Shown: positions 23,500 through 34,059, numbered from the stretch's first letter. The stretch: 64,000 nucleotides of DNA from Heliocidaris tuberculata (GCA_025618425.1 CM046841.1:5684883-5748882), one strand, 5' to 3'. Made by a program: numbers and translations. Notes: generated by a model from the sequence alone, not told the origin.

Positions 23500-25660
23500 C
23501 CCCATAACATCGCTTACGAAATATGGTCTCCGAAATTTAATTCGGTTTTGGATAAACACGCCCCACTTCGTAAAAAGAGAGTACGGCAAAAAGAAACGCC
23601 ATGGATAAATAGTGATATCTTAGATAAAATAGGTGAGAGAGATGATATGAAAAACCGAGCTAAATCTTCGAGATCAGAAGAAGACTGGAAATCGTATAGA
23701 AAACTGAGAAATATTGTTCCCGATAATAAGGCAAAGCGGTCATAATCTCTGAAAGCATTCTGAGTAGTAAAGGAAATTGTGCGGCAATCTTTATGGATAT
23801 CTTTATGATGTATGTTACAAAACAAAAGATTATGAAATTGATTCAAATTTTGTCTTTTAATGGAAAAGATGTCTTGGGATACAAAGAAATTGTTTCTCGC
23901 TTAAATGAACATTTTTTTTTTAATATGACCTCTAAACGTAAACAGAATTTTACCTTTGGTAACAATTTAGAACAATTTTTTTAAACCAAAGTTCAAACCT
24001 CTTTCAGTTTTAAACCGATTTCCATTCAAGATGTTAAGAAAGCTATAACATTGCGAGAAATAAAGCTACGGTACTAGATGCAGTCCCTGTCTGTGTATTT
24101 AAAGATGCGGTTGACTACATCCTTTCACCATTGACACATACTAGGGCAATTCCACGGTTAGTCACGTTACATTTGGAGACGTTTTGAGTTACATATTAAG
24201 CTCCTGTTCTCTTACTATAGGTTTTAGGTAAATGAGTTTCAGTTACAAGAATGCAAAAATATTAGAGTACCTAAATAAACATATCAGAGTACCTAAATAC
24301 GGTATCAAAACTTCAGAAGAAGGAACATACTTTCTGCCAACCCTGCAAATGTTTTGTTACTCACGTCACTTTTTTTCTTTTTAAATAATGTAACGTGAGT
24401 AACAAAACATTTGCAGGGTTGGCAGATAGTATGATTCTTCTGATGAAGTTTTGATACTGTTTTTAGGTACTCTAATATGTGTGCATTGTTGTAAAAAAAA
24501 CTAATTTACCTTACACCTGCAGTAAGAGAACAGGAGCTTAAAATGTAACTCAAAACCTCTCCAAATGTAACGTGTGTAACCGCGGAATTGCCCAATAGCT
24601 CATCGTGTACTGGTAAGATCCCTGATGCATGGGAAAAGGCTCGTGTAACACCGATCTTTAAGAGTGGTGACAAACAAATCCGTCCAACTTTAGACCGATC
24701 TTGGTTCTCCCTTTATTGTCTAAAGTGTTGGAAATATTGTGTTCGATCAAGTGTATAACTACCTGTCATGTAATAACATACTTGATCCATGTCAACACGG
24801 GTTCCGCCCAGGTCATTCAACTGCTACTGCCTTGTTAAATATTACTGATGATTTTGCCAAAAAATCGACCAATGATATGTTGTAGGCATGGTTACCATAG
24901 ACTTGGAGAAAGCTTTTGATTTGATTTCGTTTAACATATTTTTGAGAAAATTGTCATACTTTGGATTTGATGAAGGTGCACTTAATTGGTTCCGCGACTA
25001 TTTCTGCGGGAGGGAGCAATCAACAGTTGTAAATGGTAACATGTCAAAATAACGAGGAGTAGAAAGCGGGGTGCCCCAGGGAAGTATATTGGGGCCTCTC
25101 CTTTTTATACATACTCTGAATGATTTGGTTAAATCAGTCCAAAACTGTTCTCTCTCCTTATATGCAGACAATACGTGTATTTATTTTTCTTCGAAAGACC
25201 CAGCAGTTTTAGAAACAGCCATAAACAGAGATATACTGTCTTTTTTCTAAATGGTTCTCAAATAATGAATTGTTGATCAATATTGGTAAATGTCAGTTCA
25301 TGTTGATAGACTCTAAGGCAAAATTACGATCACTTTAAAACGTAAAAATTACTATTCAAAATTTTGAACTACAGGGGGTAACACAATGTAAATATCTCGG
25401 AGTAATAACAGATAGTTGTCTAACATGGACTCCCCGAATTGACAATGTCAAAAAAAGGTCTTACAGACCTATTATTCACTAAAGTGTATTAGGTAAAATG
25501 TATAAAGAAGTATCGCGCTCTTATTGTATAAATCGTTAATTCAACCTCTTTTTGATTATTGTAGTACCCTATGGAGAAATGGCTATGAAAGCCAGTTAAA
25601 TCGTCTCCAAATTCTACAGAACAAAGCACTGAGATCCCTATTAGAGGTAGATAGTCGTTT
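23500..25660 (+). pseudogene. CR1/L2-like retrotransposon relic, split by a MITE
   Basis: The linker after the endonuclease is clear: LDKHAPLRKKRVRQKETPW, then DWKSYRKLRN (23540-23720). Reverse-transcriptase pieces follow on both sides of a 450-bp insertion: GKIPDAWEKARVTPIFKSGD (24615-24672), CQHGFRPGHSTATALL (24790-24837), VTIDLEKAFDL (24890-24920), SGVPQGSILGPLLF (25065-25105) and YADNTCIYF (25163-25190). The catalytic YADD is YADN here. Stops and frameshifts are frequent. It is a + strand element like its neighbours. Confidence 0.75.
24144..24593. mobile_element. Fold-back MITE inside a LINE relic, 450 bp
   Basis: The left end GGGCAATTCCACGGTTAGTC faces the inverse complement of the right end with few differences. 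Complementarity continues through most of each arm (GTTACATTTGGAGA, TTTTGAGTTACAT, AGCTCCTGTTCTCTTA; AACCCTGCAAATGTTTTGTT against its inverse), leaving a short loop near 24370-24390. It splits the reverse transcriptase between 24143 and 24594, next to TA on both sides. No protein is encoded. Confidence 0.8.
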
Positions 25661-28227
25661 TAATGAACTTTAAATTTTGTGATTTTTCCGAGCAATGTGA
25701 AGGTGTTGATTTCTTATGTATTGAAATTGTAAATCATCTAGAAACGTTGTAGTTGGGATTATCTATCGCCAACCGAAATCTAGGGTCTCTTCATTTACCT
25801 CTTTTTTTTTTTAATAAACTGATGAATTATAATCAAGTAAATCACAAACGCATCTTTTTTAATGATGACTTGAACATTGATTTGTTGAATAAATCTGAAA
25901 GTCCACAAATATTTGAATTTGTTAACTCTGTTATCTCACCCGGGTTTTATTCCATTATAGACAGACCCACGCGCGTCAATAATAGATCGTCTACAATAAT
26001 TGATAACATCTTCACGAATGTTTTTAGTCGTTCTCCTCTGTCGGGTGCCTTTATTACAGATATTTCTGTTTTTTCAGACATCCCGAAAAACAATAGGCAA
26101 AAAGCACTCGCATATAGGAACATCTCCCCTGCTAACTTTAATTCTTTATGTGCAGATCTTTCGACTGTGGATTGGTCAAAACTATACGTCAAGACAGTCA
26201 CCCGGAGAGGGCGTACGACCTATTTTGTGATATTTTCGTTAACATGTATAATAAACATCTACAAATAAGTACAAAGCCTGTGGGGGAAACGCAAACGAAA
26301 TAGGAAACCATGGATTACCTTTGATATTTTGAAACTTATAAAAAAGAAATGTCGATATTTTTCGGCATTCTCAAACTCTCCAACTGAAGTTAATGATGAC
26401 AAATATCTTTTTAAAAATCGTCATGAAGTTACTTCGTGTCTTTGTCGAGAGAAGAAGCATTATTATTTTAAAAAGTTTGAATCTATAAAAATGATTCTAA
26501 CAAAACGTGGACACCTATTAACAGTGTTTTGGGAAAACAAAAGAATACATTTTATAAAGAAAGTAACTTTTTAAACAATGGTTCTCATACAGAGATCCTT
26601 GTGAAATTGCGGAAAACTTTAACAAATATTTTGTTAATATCGGATTAGATATTAGTAATAATTTCAAGATGGACATTTTAATTCGTTTCACTTCTAATAA
26701 ATAAACCACTCTCACATAATTTGTTTTTTAGACAAGTCACAAGGGAGGAAATATTAGTTAATAGTAAATCTCTTAAACAGTCCTGGTAAAAGTAGTGGAT
26801 TCGATGACACTGACCCATCTGTTGTAAAACACATTTTACCCTCTATTGTTGATCCACTTTTACACATTTTAAAATCTTATTTTACAACCAGTTGTGTACC
26901 CTTAAAAATGAAAATAGCCAAAGTCGTTCCCGTTTTTAAAAAGGATAATCCAAATCTATTTACCGTACCAACTACAGCGCAATAGTTTACCATGTTTTAC
27001 AAAAATTCTAGAGAAATTAGTTTTTAATAGATTGTATAGTTTTCTACTGCAATATAATGTATTATAATGATAGTCAATACGGTTTCCGCCAAAATTACTC
27101 TACAGACATGACAGTTATTGAAATTCATGATCGAATAATTAAAGAGCTCAACGCAGGTAAAAAGTCATAGATGTTTTTATGGATCTCTCTAAAGCTTTCA
27201 TCTCCCTTTCTCACGATGTTTTATTACAAAAATGGCAATATTATGGTATTAGAGGGGTGACTTTTAATTGGTTCAAATCATATTTATTACATAGAGAACA
27301 GTTTACTGTTTACAATAATGTCAGTTCGTCTTTTAGAAAAGTGAATACGGGTGTACCTCAAGGCTCAGTATTAGGGCCTGACTATTTTTGATTTATATTC
27401 ATTGACATTGTTAACTCTTGCCGTGAAGCTCATTTTAGTATGTATGCTGATGATATGTCACTTCTTGCCTCAAATGATAATATTAACATTTTAATTGACA
27501 CCTTAAATAGGAATCTTGCTCAAATATCTGCCTGGTTTAAGTGCAATAGACTTTCCTTGAATACTAGTAAAACTCAATGAGTTCTTTTTAGTAAAAGGAG
27601 AGGTGCGCAATACAGTTATACCGCTTTTAAATTTCATGATTCAATAAAATTTCTAGGTGTCATTTTAGATCATAACTTATGTTGGAAACTTGGAATGATC
27701 ACATCAGTTCAGTCTGTGTTAAGATATCAAGTTTTATTGGAATTTTAAATCGACTGAAATATGAATTACCTATAGTCATATACTGTTTAATCTTTACAAT
27801 GCTTATATTTTGTCACATTTGTCCTACTGTAATTTAATATAGGTAAAACATATTCTTGCCAGTTACAAAAATTAATTATACTACAAAAGAAGGCAATAAG
27901 TATCTGTATGAAAGGGGACTATAATGCTTCAACCTCTCACTGTTATTAATACCATTACCTACGCTTAAATTACCAGACATTACAAGATTCAAATTGCTTC
28001 GATTATGCAACGCTACCACTCTAAAACTTTATCACCATATTTTATCATTAACACGTTCTCAATTAATACTAACATTCATAGCCACAATACTAGATCGTTT
28101 AATCAATTTCACAGGTGGACCTTCTCAAATAATAGATCAAGATATTCAATTCGACACACCGGCGCCACTTTATGGGATGAATTGGACTTAAGCATATTTA
28201 ATATCAATCAGTCAATCAATCAAGTCG
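25661..28227 (+). pseudogene. CR1/L2-like retrotransposon relic 3
   Basis: Endonuclease parts resemble the intact element at 54953-58084: DDLNIDLLNKSESPQIFEFV, DRPTRVNNRSSTIIDNIF, GAFITDIS (25870-26070). Reverse-transcriptase parts follow: VVKHILPSIVDPLLHIL, KIAKVVPVFKKDN (26820-26955), DSQYGFRQNYSTDM (27070-27110), MDLSKAFI (27179-27202), NTGVPQGSVLGP (27340-27380) and YADDMSLLA (27440-27470). A C-terminal part reads HSHNTRSFNQFHRWTFSN and TGATLWDELDL (28080-28190). It ends in CAATCAGTCAATCAATCAAG at 28207-28226, a tandem tail. Several stops and frameshifts make it dead. Confidence 0.75.
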
Positions 28228-28974
28228 GGTAGAACTCCCTAGATTTACAGATAAGTTCTTTCCAGCAACCTTTGTCAGTCATGTGTCTGCGATGTCTCGC
28301 GTCTCCTGGAGACAAGTGTCCGTCCTTAATGAATCGACATATGTCGTCCTAGGTCTCCCTCTTCTTTCATCTCCATGAAGGGGTTCCCACAGGACCATTG
28401 AGTGTAGTGTGAGCTCTTGATGCCTTTGAGCGTGACCTAAAAGCTTCAATATTTAATATACAATTAAATAATACATTCAAAAGACAATATAAAATAATTC
28501 TATTAATCAATTATTGATTACTTAGAAACGACCAGTTTTTCTTGTTTGTTTGTTTTGTTCTGTTTTCTGAAAGTGTTTATGTTTTATCTATGTTTTAATT
28601 TATCTATGTTTTCATTTCTCGGTACTTGCCAAATTCTTAGTGTAATTATTTAAACTAGAAATTTAATTCGTCACTGAAGACGAATTAGGTGGTCTGTCTG
28701 TCCCTGTGGCAAATTGCTTTGTCAGATGTGATAATATTTGTGCAAGATAATAGTCATGATAATGTTGACGACAATGATGATGAGATGGTCATATGAGTCC
28801 TTATGAATAGCGAGCAAACCATATTATAGACAAATTACCTCGCTGTTCACTAGGACCCTCATTCATAAAGACCGCTATTTATAAGAACCGCTATCCATAA
28901 CGCGTGACTAAATGAATAGCGGTCCTTTATAAACAACGGCCCTTATAAATAGCGAGCAGACCCCCCCCCCCAAA
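28228..28974. other. Gene-free stretch with a small inverted repeat
   Basis: Between about 28790 and 28960 the words GAATAGCG and CGCTATTTATAA and their complements recur (TGAATAGCGAGC, ACCGCTATTTATAAG, GAATAGCGGTCC, TATAAATAGCGAGC), suggesting a short inverted-repeat element. A poly-C/poly-A junction follows. No gene. Confidence 0.4.
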
Positions 28975-29228
28975 AAAAAAATAGTTTTATACATATTAGT
29001 GAATAACACTGCCCCATCTTCACTATGCTCATATCATTCATCTTAAATCAAGTGAATATAATTATGTTACGTAATATTAACTGTCAAATTAAATTACCCC
29101 GGCCAAGTAGAACATTTCTTAGAAATACTCCCTTATATTCCGCTTCAAAGCTTTACAATAACCTAACGGCAGACATTCGAGCAGGAAAAAACCTGCCAGC
29201 AATTATACGAAGTCTATCCCTATCTTAA
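28975..29228 (+). pseudogene. LINE reverse-transcriptase C-terminal fragment
   Basis: KLPRPSRTFLRNTPLYSASK followed by LYNNLTADIR and AGKNLP (29085-29205) is the type of C-terminus found after the reverse transcriptase in several non-LTR families. It is a short truncated relic followed by a poly-C run. Confidence 0.5.
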
Positions 29229-29287
29229 CCCCCCCCCCCCCCGTCCCATCTGTGTTTGTTACAAAATAATTTTAAACTCATAAATTC

Positions 29288-29289
<2 letters not shown>

Positions 29290-29350
<61 letters not shown>

Positions 29351-29838
29351 TATATAATTGTGAGAAATGAAAATGAGAGAATAATTGTTGCGTAGCTTAA
29401 ATCAAAGTTCCCCAGAGCTGTCCTCCCTTTTTGAAATTTTTGCAAAGTTTGAAAAAATGTCTCCGCCAAAGAATCGAACCCGGGTCTTTGGCTTAGAACG
29501 CCAATGCTTTAGCCACTAGACTACGGAGACGGGCCAGTGGTTTCGGCGACACCAGATTCAATTGACCGACAGATTGACAAATCTTCAACCTTTTTATATA
29601 ATTAATACCTTTGTCGGGGGAAGGTGAGTTTTTAACAAAGACAAGCCGCATGCCTCAGCTGGGTGTCGCCGAAACCACTGGCCCGTCTCCGTGGCATTGG
29701 CGTTCTAAGCCAACGACCCGGGTTCGATTCCAGGCGGAGACATTTTTTCAACCTTTGCAAAAATTTCAAAAAGGGAGGACAGCTCTGGGGAACTTTGATT
29801 TAAGTTACGCAACCATTTATTCTCTCATTTTCTTTCAC

Positions 29839-29892
<54 letters not shown>
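29290..29892. mobile_element. Palindrome of two inverted tRNA-headed SINE-like units
   Basis: The order is (TA)n, body, tRNA-like head, GGCCAGTGGTTTCGGCGAC, about 100-bp spacer, GTCGCCGAAACCACTGGCC, tRNA-like head, body, (TA)n. Arms are about 210 bp and largely identical. The left head (29459-29530, - strand) has a 7-bp paired acceptor stem GTCTCCG/CGGAGAC, an A box TAGTCTAGTGG, the loop GTTCTAA giving a TCT anticodon, and a B box GGTTCGATTC, but its T stem is mispaired. The right head (29685-29741, + strand) lacks about 15 bases of the D arm. A third related copy is at 12.7-13.0 kb. Confidence 0.7.
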
Positions 29893-29894
<2 letters not shown>

Positions 29895-29895
29895 G

Positions 29896-30452
29896 ATAAT
29901 ATCAATAACAATATGTTACATTTATATAGCGCATTACGCATGTTACGTAAATATTTCAATGCGCTTTAAAATGTAACCCTGGGCCCTGTAACATAAAAAA
30001 ATCGATTCGAGGAAGATCAAATGAAATGACGTCATAAGATACAATTGATATCAATCGAAACTTGTTTATCTAACAGAGATACAATCAATAAATTGTAAAG
30101 ATACAATTGATTCGAGGAGATGCGATCGAATTTAGGGAGATACAATCAATCGTAAGTTTTTATGTTACAGGACCCCGGTCACTGGATTTCAAGCCCGCAC
30201 ACAAACTCCCGCCACTCTTTAGGGAACATTCCTATTTGCACCGTTCACATGCATGCATGTAGGGCAATGACAAAGACAGTCACATTGACCTTCGGCAATC
30301 CTCACAGATACCCATTAGCTCCTGGGTAAGAGTGGCAGTGTAGATTAATGTCTTGCCAAAGGACATTAATGCCGAGGAAGGATTCGAACCGCGAACCACG
30401 TGACTCACAGTCCGGTGACGTATCCACTAAACCAAGACACCTCTACAGGTGT
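29896..30452 (-). mobile_element. tRNA-derived SINE with a nested MITE
   Basis: Read on the - strand a tRNA-like head (30376-30442) has TGGTTTAGTGG (A box), a GTG anticodon in the loop CTGTGAG, and GGTTCGAATCC (B box). The body contains CAAGACATTAATC-like sequence and ends with the GCGCATTGAAATA and TATAAATGTAAC words often seen in marine-invertebrate repeats. A 196-bp MITE interrupts it at 29981-30176. The His-like anticodon suggests the head's origin but is not proof. Confidence 0.6.
29981..30176. mobile_element. MITE with GGGCCCTGTAACATAAA ends
   Basis: GGGCCCTGTAACATAAAAA at the left faces TTTTTATGTTACAGGACCCC at the right. The inside is rich in GATACAATTGAT and ATCGATTCGAGG words. It is nested in the tRNA-derived SINE. 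Confidence 0.65.
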
Positions 30453-30459
30453 CTTGGTC

Positions 30460-31519
30460 TACTTTAGATTTTATGTTATAACAATATATAAAATGAACCA
30501 TAGATATAGAAAAAGAAAAATAGGTCGCTTTCATGAGGAGGATGATGTTGATGAAAACGACGATGATGATAAGTGATGGTGGTAATGATGATGATGATGA
30601 TAGTTGTCTAACCCCGAACCCTAACCTTAATCCCCTCCCAGGCCCAGGCGACGCCAAATACTTAATAATAATGAGAGTTATCTTTATCCTATATATAAGC
30701 ATGATGAGTTAATGTCACCGTAGGGAGTATTTTACATGGATGTTTCGTAGAGCAATTGGTTATTTTTTTGAATCACCTACAACCTGGCAAAGGAAACTGT
30801 TTGTATTCCAATGATTACAAATTCCTAACGAACATAGCTTACTAGTATTGCATAGGTAATCGTTGTGAAATCATTCCAGGCGATTGTTGAACGTATAAGT
30901 CTAATACACCCGTTAGGCCTACTATCGTTACTTTTACTATTGTAATTGTTACTTCGCTAATACTATTATTGATAAAACTATATAACCATCGTAAGATGAT
31001 CATGTCAACTCTTGGTGACCCTATCACAGCTTACATTCAGTTAAACTGAAAAAAAAGTTAGCAATTAATAATCAGGATTAACTCAAAACTAAACACGACT
31101 ATCTTACAGAAGTACATCAGTAACACCGCCAAACCCAAACAGATCCATTCTTCACCATCGGGGATAATTTAATTTTTTTGTCCGTTCGTTGTCGACCTGG
31201 TATTGGTCTTACTGGTGTGAATGTAAAGAGTGTACATCCTGGTTTCCTATATTACATCGATACGAAACAGCGATGACCTCGAGACAAGTATGCAAAAATG
31301 GAAGAGAAAAAGACCTTGATAGCTGCATAGAATTAGAATCACCTTTTGGTTTGCTACATTTCTAATTTCTAACCCTAAATATAACCGGTAGTGGGTGTTT
31401 TCCTGCAGAGCTTCTTATAAATTCTTTGGTGATGCAGATCGTGAAAGCGATTGGTATTCATAGTATTTTAGGGGAATTTGTAACAGGTCAGTTCATAGAT
31501 ATAGTTGATCTGGATAAAC
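30460..31519. other. Gene-free stretch left of IL-17 gene B
   Basis: It holds a GAT-rich microsatellite (30540-30602) and otherwise AT-rich unique sequence. No coding region is supportable. Confidence 0.45.
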
Positions 31520-31527
31520 TATAAAAG
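31520..31527 (+). promoter_or_regulatory. Putative TATA box of IL-17 gene B
   Basis: TATAAAAG is a consensus TATA box, 184 bases upstream of the putative ATG at 31704. A second TATAAAG lies at about 31540. Transcription would start near 31550. GGGGAATTTG at about 31470 is a weak partial kappa-B-like match, recorded as an observation only. Confidence 0.4.
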
Positions 31528-31703
31528 ATAAATTAACATATAAAGAGGCGCCACTCGAATGCAGGGATTGACTTCTGATGAGATCATTTTTAAGCTCTAT
31601 ATCATATTGTTTTTTTCATCATTTTGACAAGCTCTACTAGCTGAATTTATTCTGTTAAAGATCTACAAGTCTGCTTCTGTTCATAGATCTATATACGTTA
31701 ATA

Positions 31704-31709
31704 ATGAAG
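31704..31709 (+). CDS. Candidate first coding exon of IL-17 gene B (Met-Lys)
   Basis: ATGAAG is followed by the donor GTAATT. Joining it in phase 0 to the acceptor at 32213 gives a 30-residue signal peptide starting MKLELVFSLRAVMVV. The intron is 504 bp and contains a (CT)n tract and a 99-bp MITE. The exon-2 frame has no ATG of its own before GTGATGGTG (codon 11), so an upstream exon is likely; this is the nearest candidate with a TATA box in front. Confidence 0.45.
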
Positions 31710-31735
31710 GTAATTATAATGATTCATTATATGTA

Positions 31736-31767
<32 letters not shown>

Positions 31768-31787
31768 AATCTCTCTCTCTCTCTCGC
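31736..31787. repeat. (TC)n microsatellite in IL-17 B intron
   Basis: Two TC runs at 31737-31756 and 31770-31786, followed by pyrimidine-rich DNA. The Leu/Ser/Phe-rich ORFs here are artefacts. Confidence 0.8.
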
Positions 31788-32042
31788 CTACCTCATCCCC
31801 TCACATTCTCCTTTTGTCTCTCCTTCTTCTCTATTGTCCCTACTTTTCCCCTTTTCTTGTTTCGGCTCCGAATATTTCTATTTTTCTTTTACTTCCCAAT
31901 ACCCATCTATTTCTTTGTGCTCTATTTTCTATTATCTTTTTTGCGCTCTCTTTTGTTCAGACTCAATTTGAAAACGGTCCCAATGAGTTAAAACTTTTTA
32001 AAAATTGTATTATTAAGAAAAAAAAAACCTATTATAATTTAA

Positions 32043-32141
32043 GTTAACCCGATGCTTGGTCTAAAGCCAAGTTTAACAAAAGGAAAACTACGTCAAACTT
32101 CCTTTGTTAAATCTCAACTTTACAACCAGGGTCGGGTTAAC
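32043..32141. mobile_element. 99-bp MITE with GTTAACCCGA ends
   Basis: GTTAACCCGATGCTTGGT at the left faces ACCAGGGTCGGGTTAAC at the right. Inside, AGTTTAACAAAAGGAA and TTCCTTTGTTAAA also pair. It sits 72 bases before the IL-17 B main exon, within the putative intron. Confidence 0.65.
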
Positions 32142-32213
32142 AATTTAGCGGAATACAGACCATGTTATCGATAGCTTTTGGTAAAATGTTATTTGGTTTC
32201 TTCATGCATTCAG

Positions 32214-32783
32214 CTGGAACTTGTATTCTCTCTACGTGCGGTGATGGTGGTGTTATGTTTGACGGGTATGAGTGTTAGCAACCCAGTGAGTAGTCAACTT
32301 TGTCCTGTTACCAGAGCTGAATATTTGCCTTCTTATGAGGATAGTGATCTTCTCTTAAGAACTGATCCAGATGCTGTAGCAATCCATCCAAGAAACGTCC
32401 TCCACTACCGATCCGACGTCGAACAACCGACCTCCGAGCTCGTATGTCGTGATCCTCTCTCACAACCTGGCATGCCTGATGTCCCAAGATCACCACAGAA
32501 TGCTGGACTATGTCCATGGGAGTACATAGCAGACCATAATGCTACCAGGATTCCACAAACTATCTATAAGGCAAGATGTCTTAGTTGTACTGGAGAATGT
32601 ATTAACCCAATGAGTTATAATTCTACTAAAATACGTAGTTTTTTTTCAAGATGCACTGAGGTCTATCATAATATCAAAGTTCTTGTTAAATCAGGGAACT
32701 CTTGTCTGGGCCAAACTGGTTTGTTTAAATACGAAGAAGATGTCACTAGTGTACCCGTAGCCTGTGTGTGTATACGCTCGTAA
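32214..32783 (+). CDS. Interleukin-17-like cytokine B, main coding exon
   Basis: Paralogue of the - strand gene at 8744-9313, differing at only some two dozen aligned positions. Exon start is set by the acceptor TTCATGCATTCAG. It encodes 189 residues from LELVFSLRAVMVVLCL, a signal peptide ending SVSNPVSSQ. The IL-17 core follows: LCPWEYIADHNATRIP, ARCLSCTGEC, RCTEVYHNIKVLVK, and a closing VPVACVCIRS then stop. All ten Cys of the predicted mature part of gene A are kept, as is the NAT glycosylation site. Differences from gene A include a three-residue insertion (DVP) in the loop before the CPW motif, and a C-terminus that stops at IRS where A has KRPGSFRM, so the usual RP after the last Cys is lost. 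Intact reading frame; presumably secreted. Confidence 0.85.
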   Translation: MELVFSLRAVMVVLCLTGMSVSNPVSSQLCPVTRAEYLPSYEDSDLLLRTDPDAVAIHPRNVLHYRSDVEQPTSELVCRDPLSQPGMPDVPRSPQNAGLCPWEYIADHNATRIPQTIYKARCLSCTGECINPMSYNSTKIRSFFSRCTEVYHNIKVLVKSGNSCLGQTGLFKYEEDVTSVPVACVCIRS

Positions 32784-34059
32784 TAAGATCTTAAATTCCT
32801 ACATCACTACATTCTTTTCCGATTATAGCATTAAACATGTGCAAAAAAATTATTCAAATTTTTGCACTATTTTTTCTGATAAGAGTACTCTCTTGGTTCG
32901 AATGTCTTTATATAAAGTATTTATTGATCAATTGAGAATAGATATATTTAAATTATCTATAGAACTTTTCTGATTTAGATGTATTTTGGAAAATGAAGAA
33001 ATGATTATCATTAATTGTTCCGTTTTTACTCGATGCTTGTTTTTCTTAATTCGTTATATAGTGCGAATCATAAGACTCCTTATTTATTCCGACTAAAGTT
33101 TTTTGTATGAGTCCCTTTCATCTTATATCCATTGGTAATGTCATGTTCACATTATGATGCTCGATTTCTTTATTTTTGAGGCGGTTTACCACATCCAGTT
33201 TGAACAAGGCTCTCTGTCATACAAGATCATGGCAATTTAGATTAGTTGCTTTCATTGATGTTTGTGCATTGTATCTAAATATATCCGTCTATTTGAAGCA
33301 GGTTTTAGATATTTAATCGTTCACTATAAAAAAAAATTAAAAATCGATTCATGTATTCCGTAGTACGGAAAAATAATGTACCTTCCGTTTTAGGAAGATC
33401 AATTCATGCGTGTGTGAATTTGATGTAAGGACGAGAATATATTCAAGTTTTGAGGGGAAAAAATGCTATTTCAGGGTGTCCACAAGGACAGATCTATCTG
33501 TATTTTGTGTTCATTCTGACCCAGCCCTGCTACCATAATGCAACATCTAATCCTGATTACAGTGTTATGTTTTCTTTTCAGTTTCTGTTTTTATTACAAC
33601 TAAACAATACAGAGCAAAGATTCATCCCAATGCCAGGTCATTTTAAATGATTTATCCAAGAAGTACAAAATAAAATGTTTGATTGATGCTTAATTTTAAT
33701 TATTTGCGGGAGTATGTCCTGTTTTTCTTCGAAATAAAGGCAGAAAAACATTTTATTGTACTTTAATGCTGACTGAATCACAATATCTTCAATAACATGT
33801 TTTAAAGACTATAATATTGCAGATATACTGAATTCATTTCGTTTATTAAATGTTTGTCGAGGAATAGTTTCTAAGTGATATCATACACGATTTTCTAAAT
33901 CTGGCATTCACTTTAGTTTGTATGATAATGATGAGAATAGACGTTTGCATTTTAAATGCAGTTTTCATACATGATCAGAATTTCTCTCCTAAACTTAAGA
34001 AAAAATTCAAGAATGTAAAATGATATACGTCTAGTATTTTTTTCACTGTGTGAAAATGT
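32784..34059. other. Gene-free stretch right of IL-17 gene B
   Basis: AT-rich; probably includes the 3' UTR of IL-17 gene B. The ORFs at 32764-32973 and 33450-33650 show no recognisable family. No clear repeats. Confidence 0.45.

Noticed and set aside
29459..29530. Functional tRNA-Arg gene
   Set aside because: The T stem is mispaired and the sequence is embedded in a repeat with other degraded copies, so it is treated as a pseudo-tRNA.
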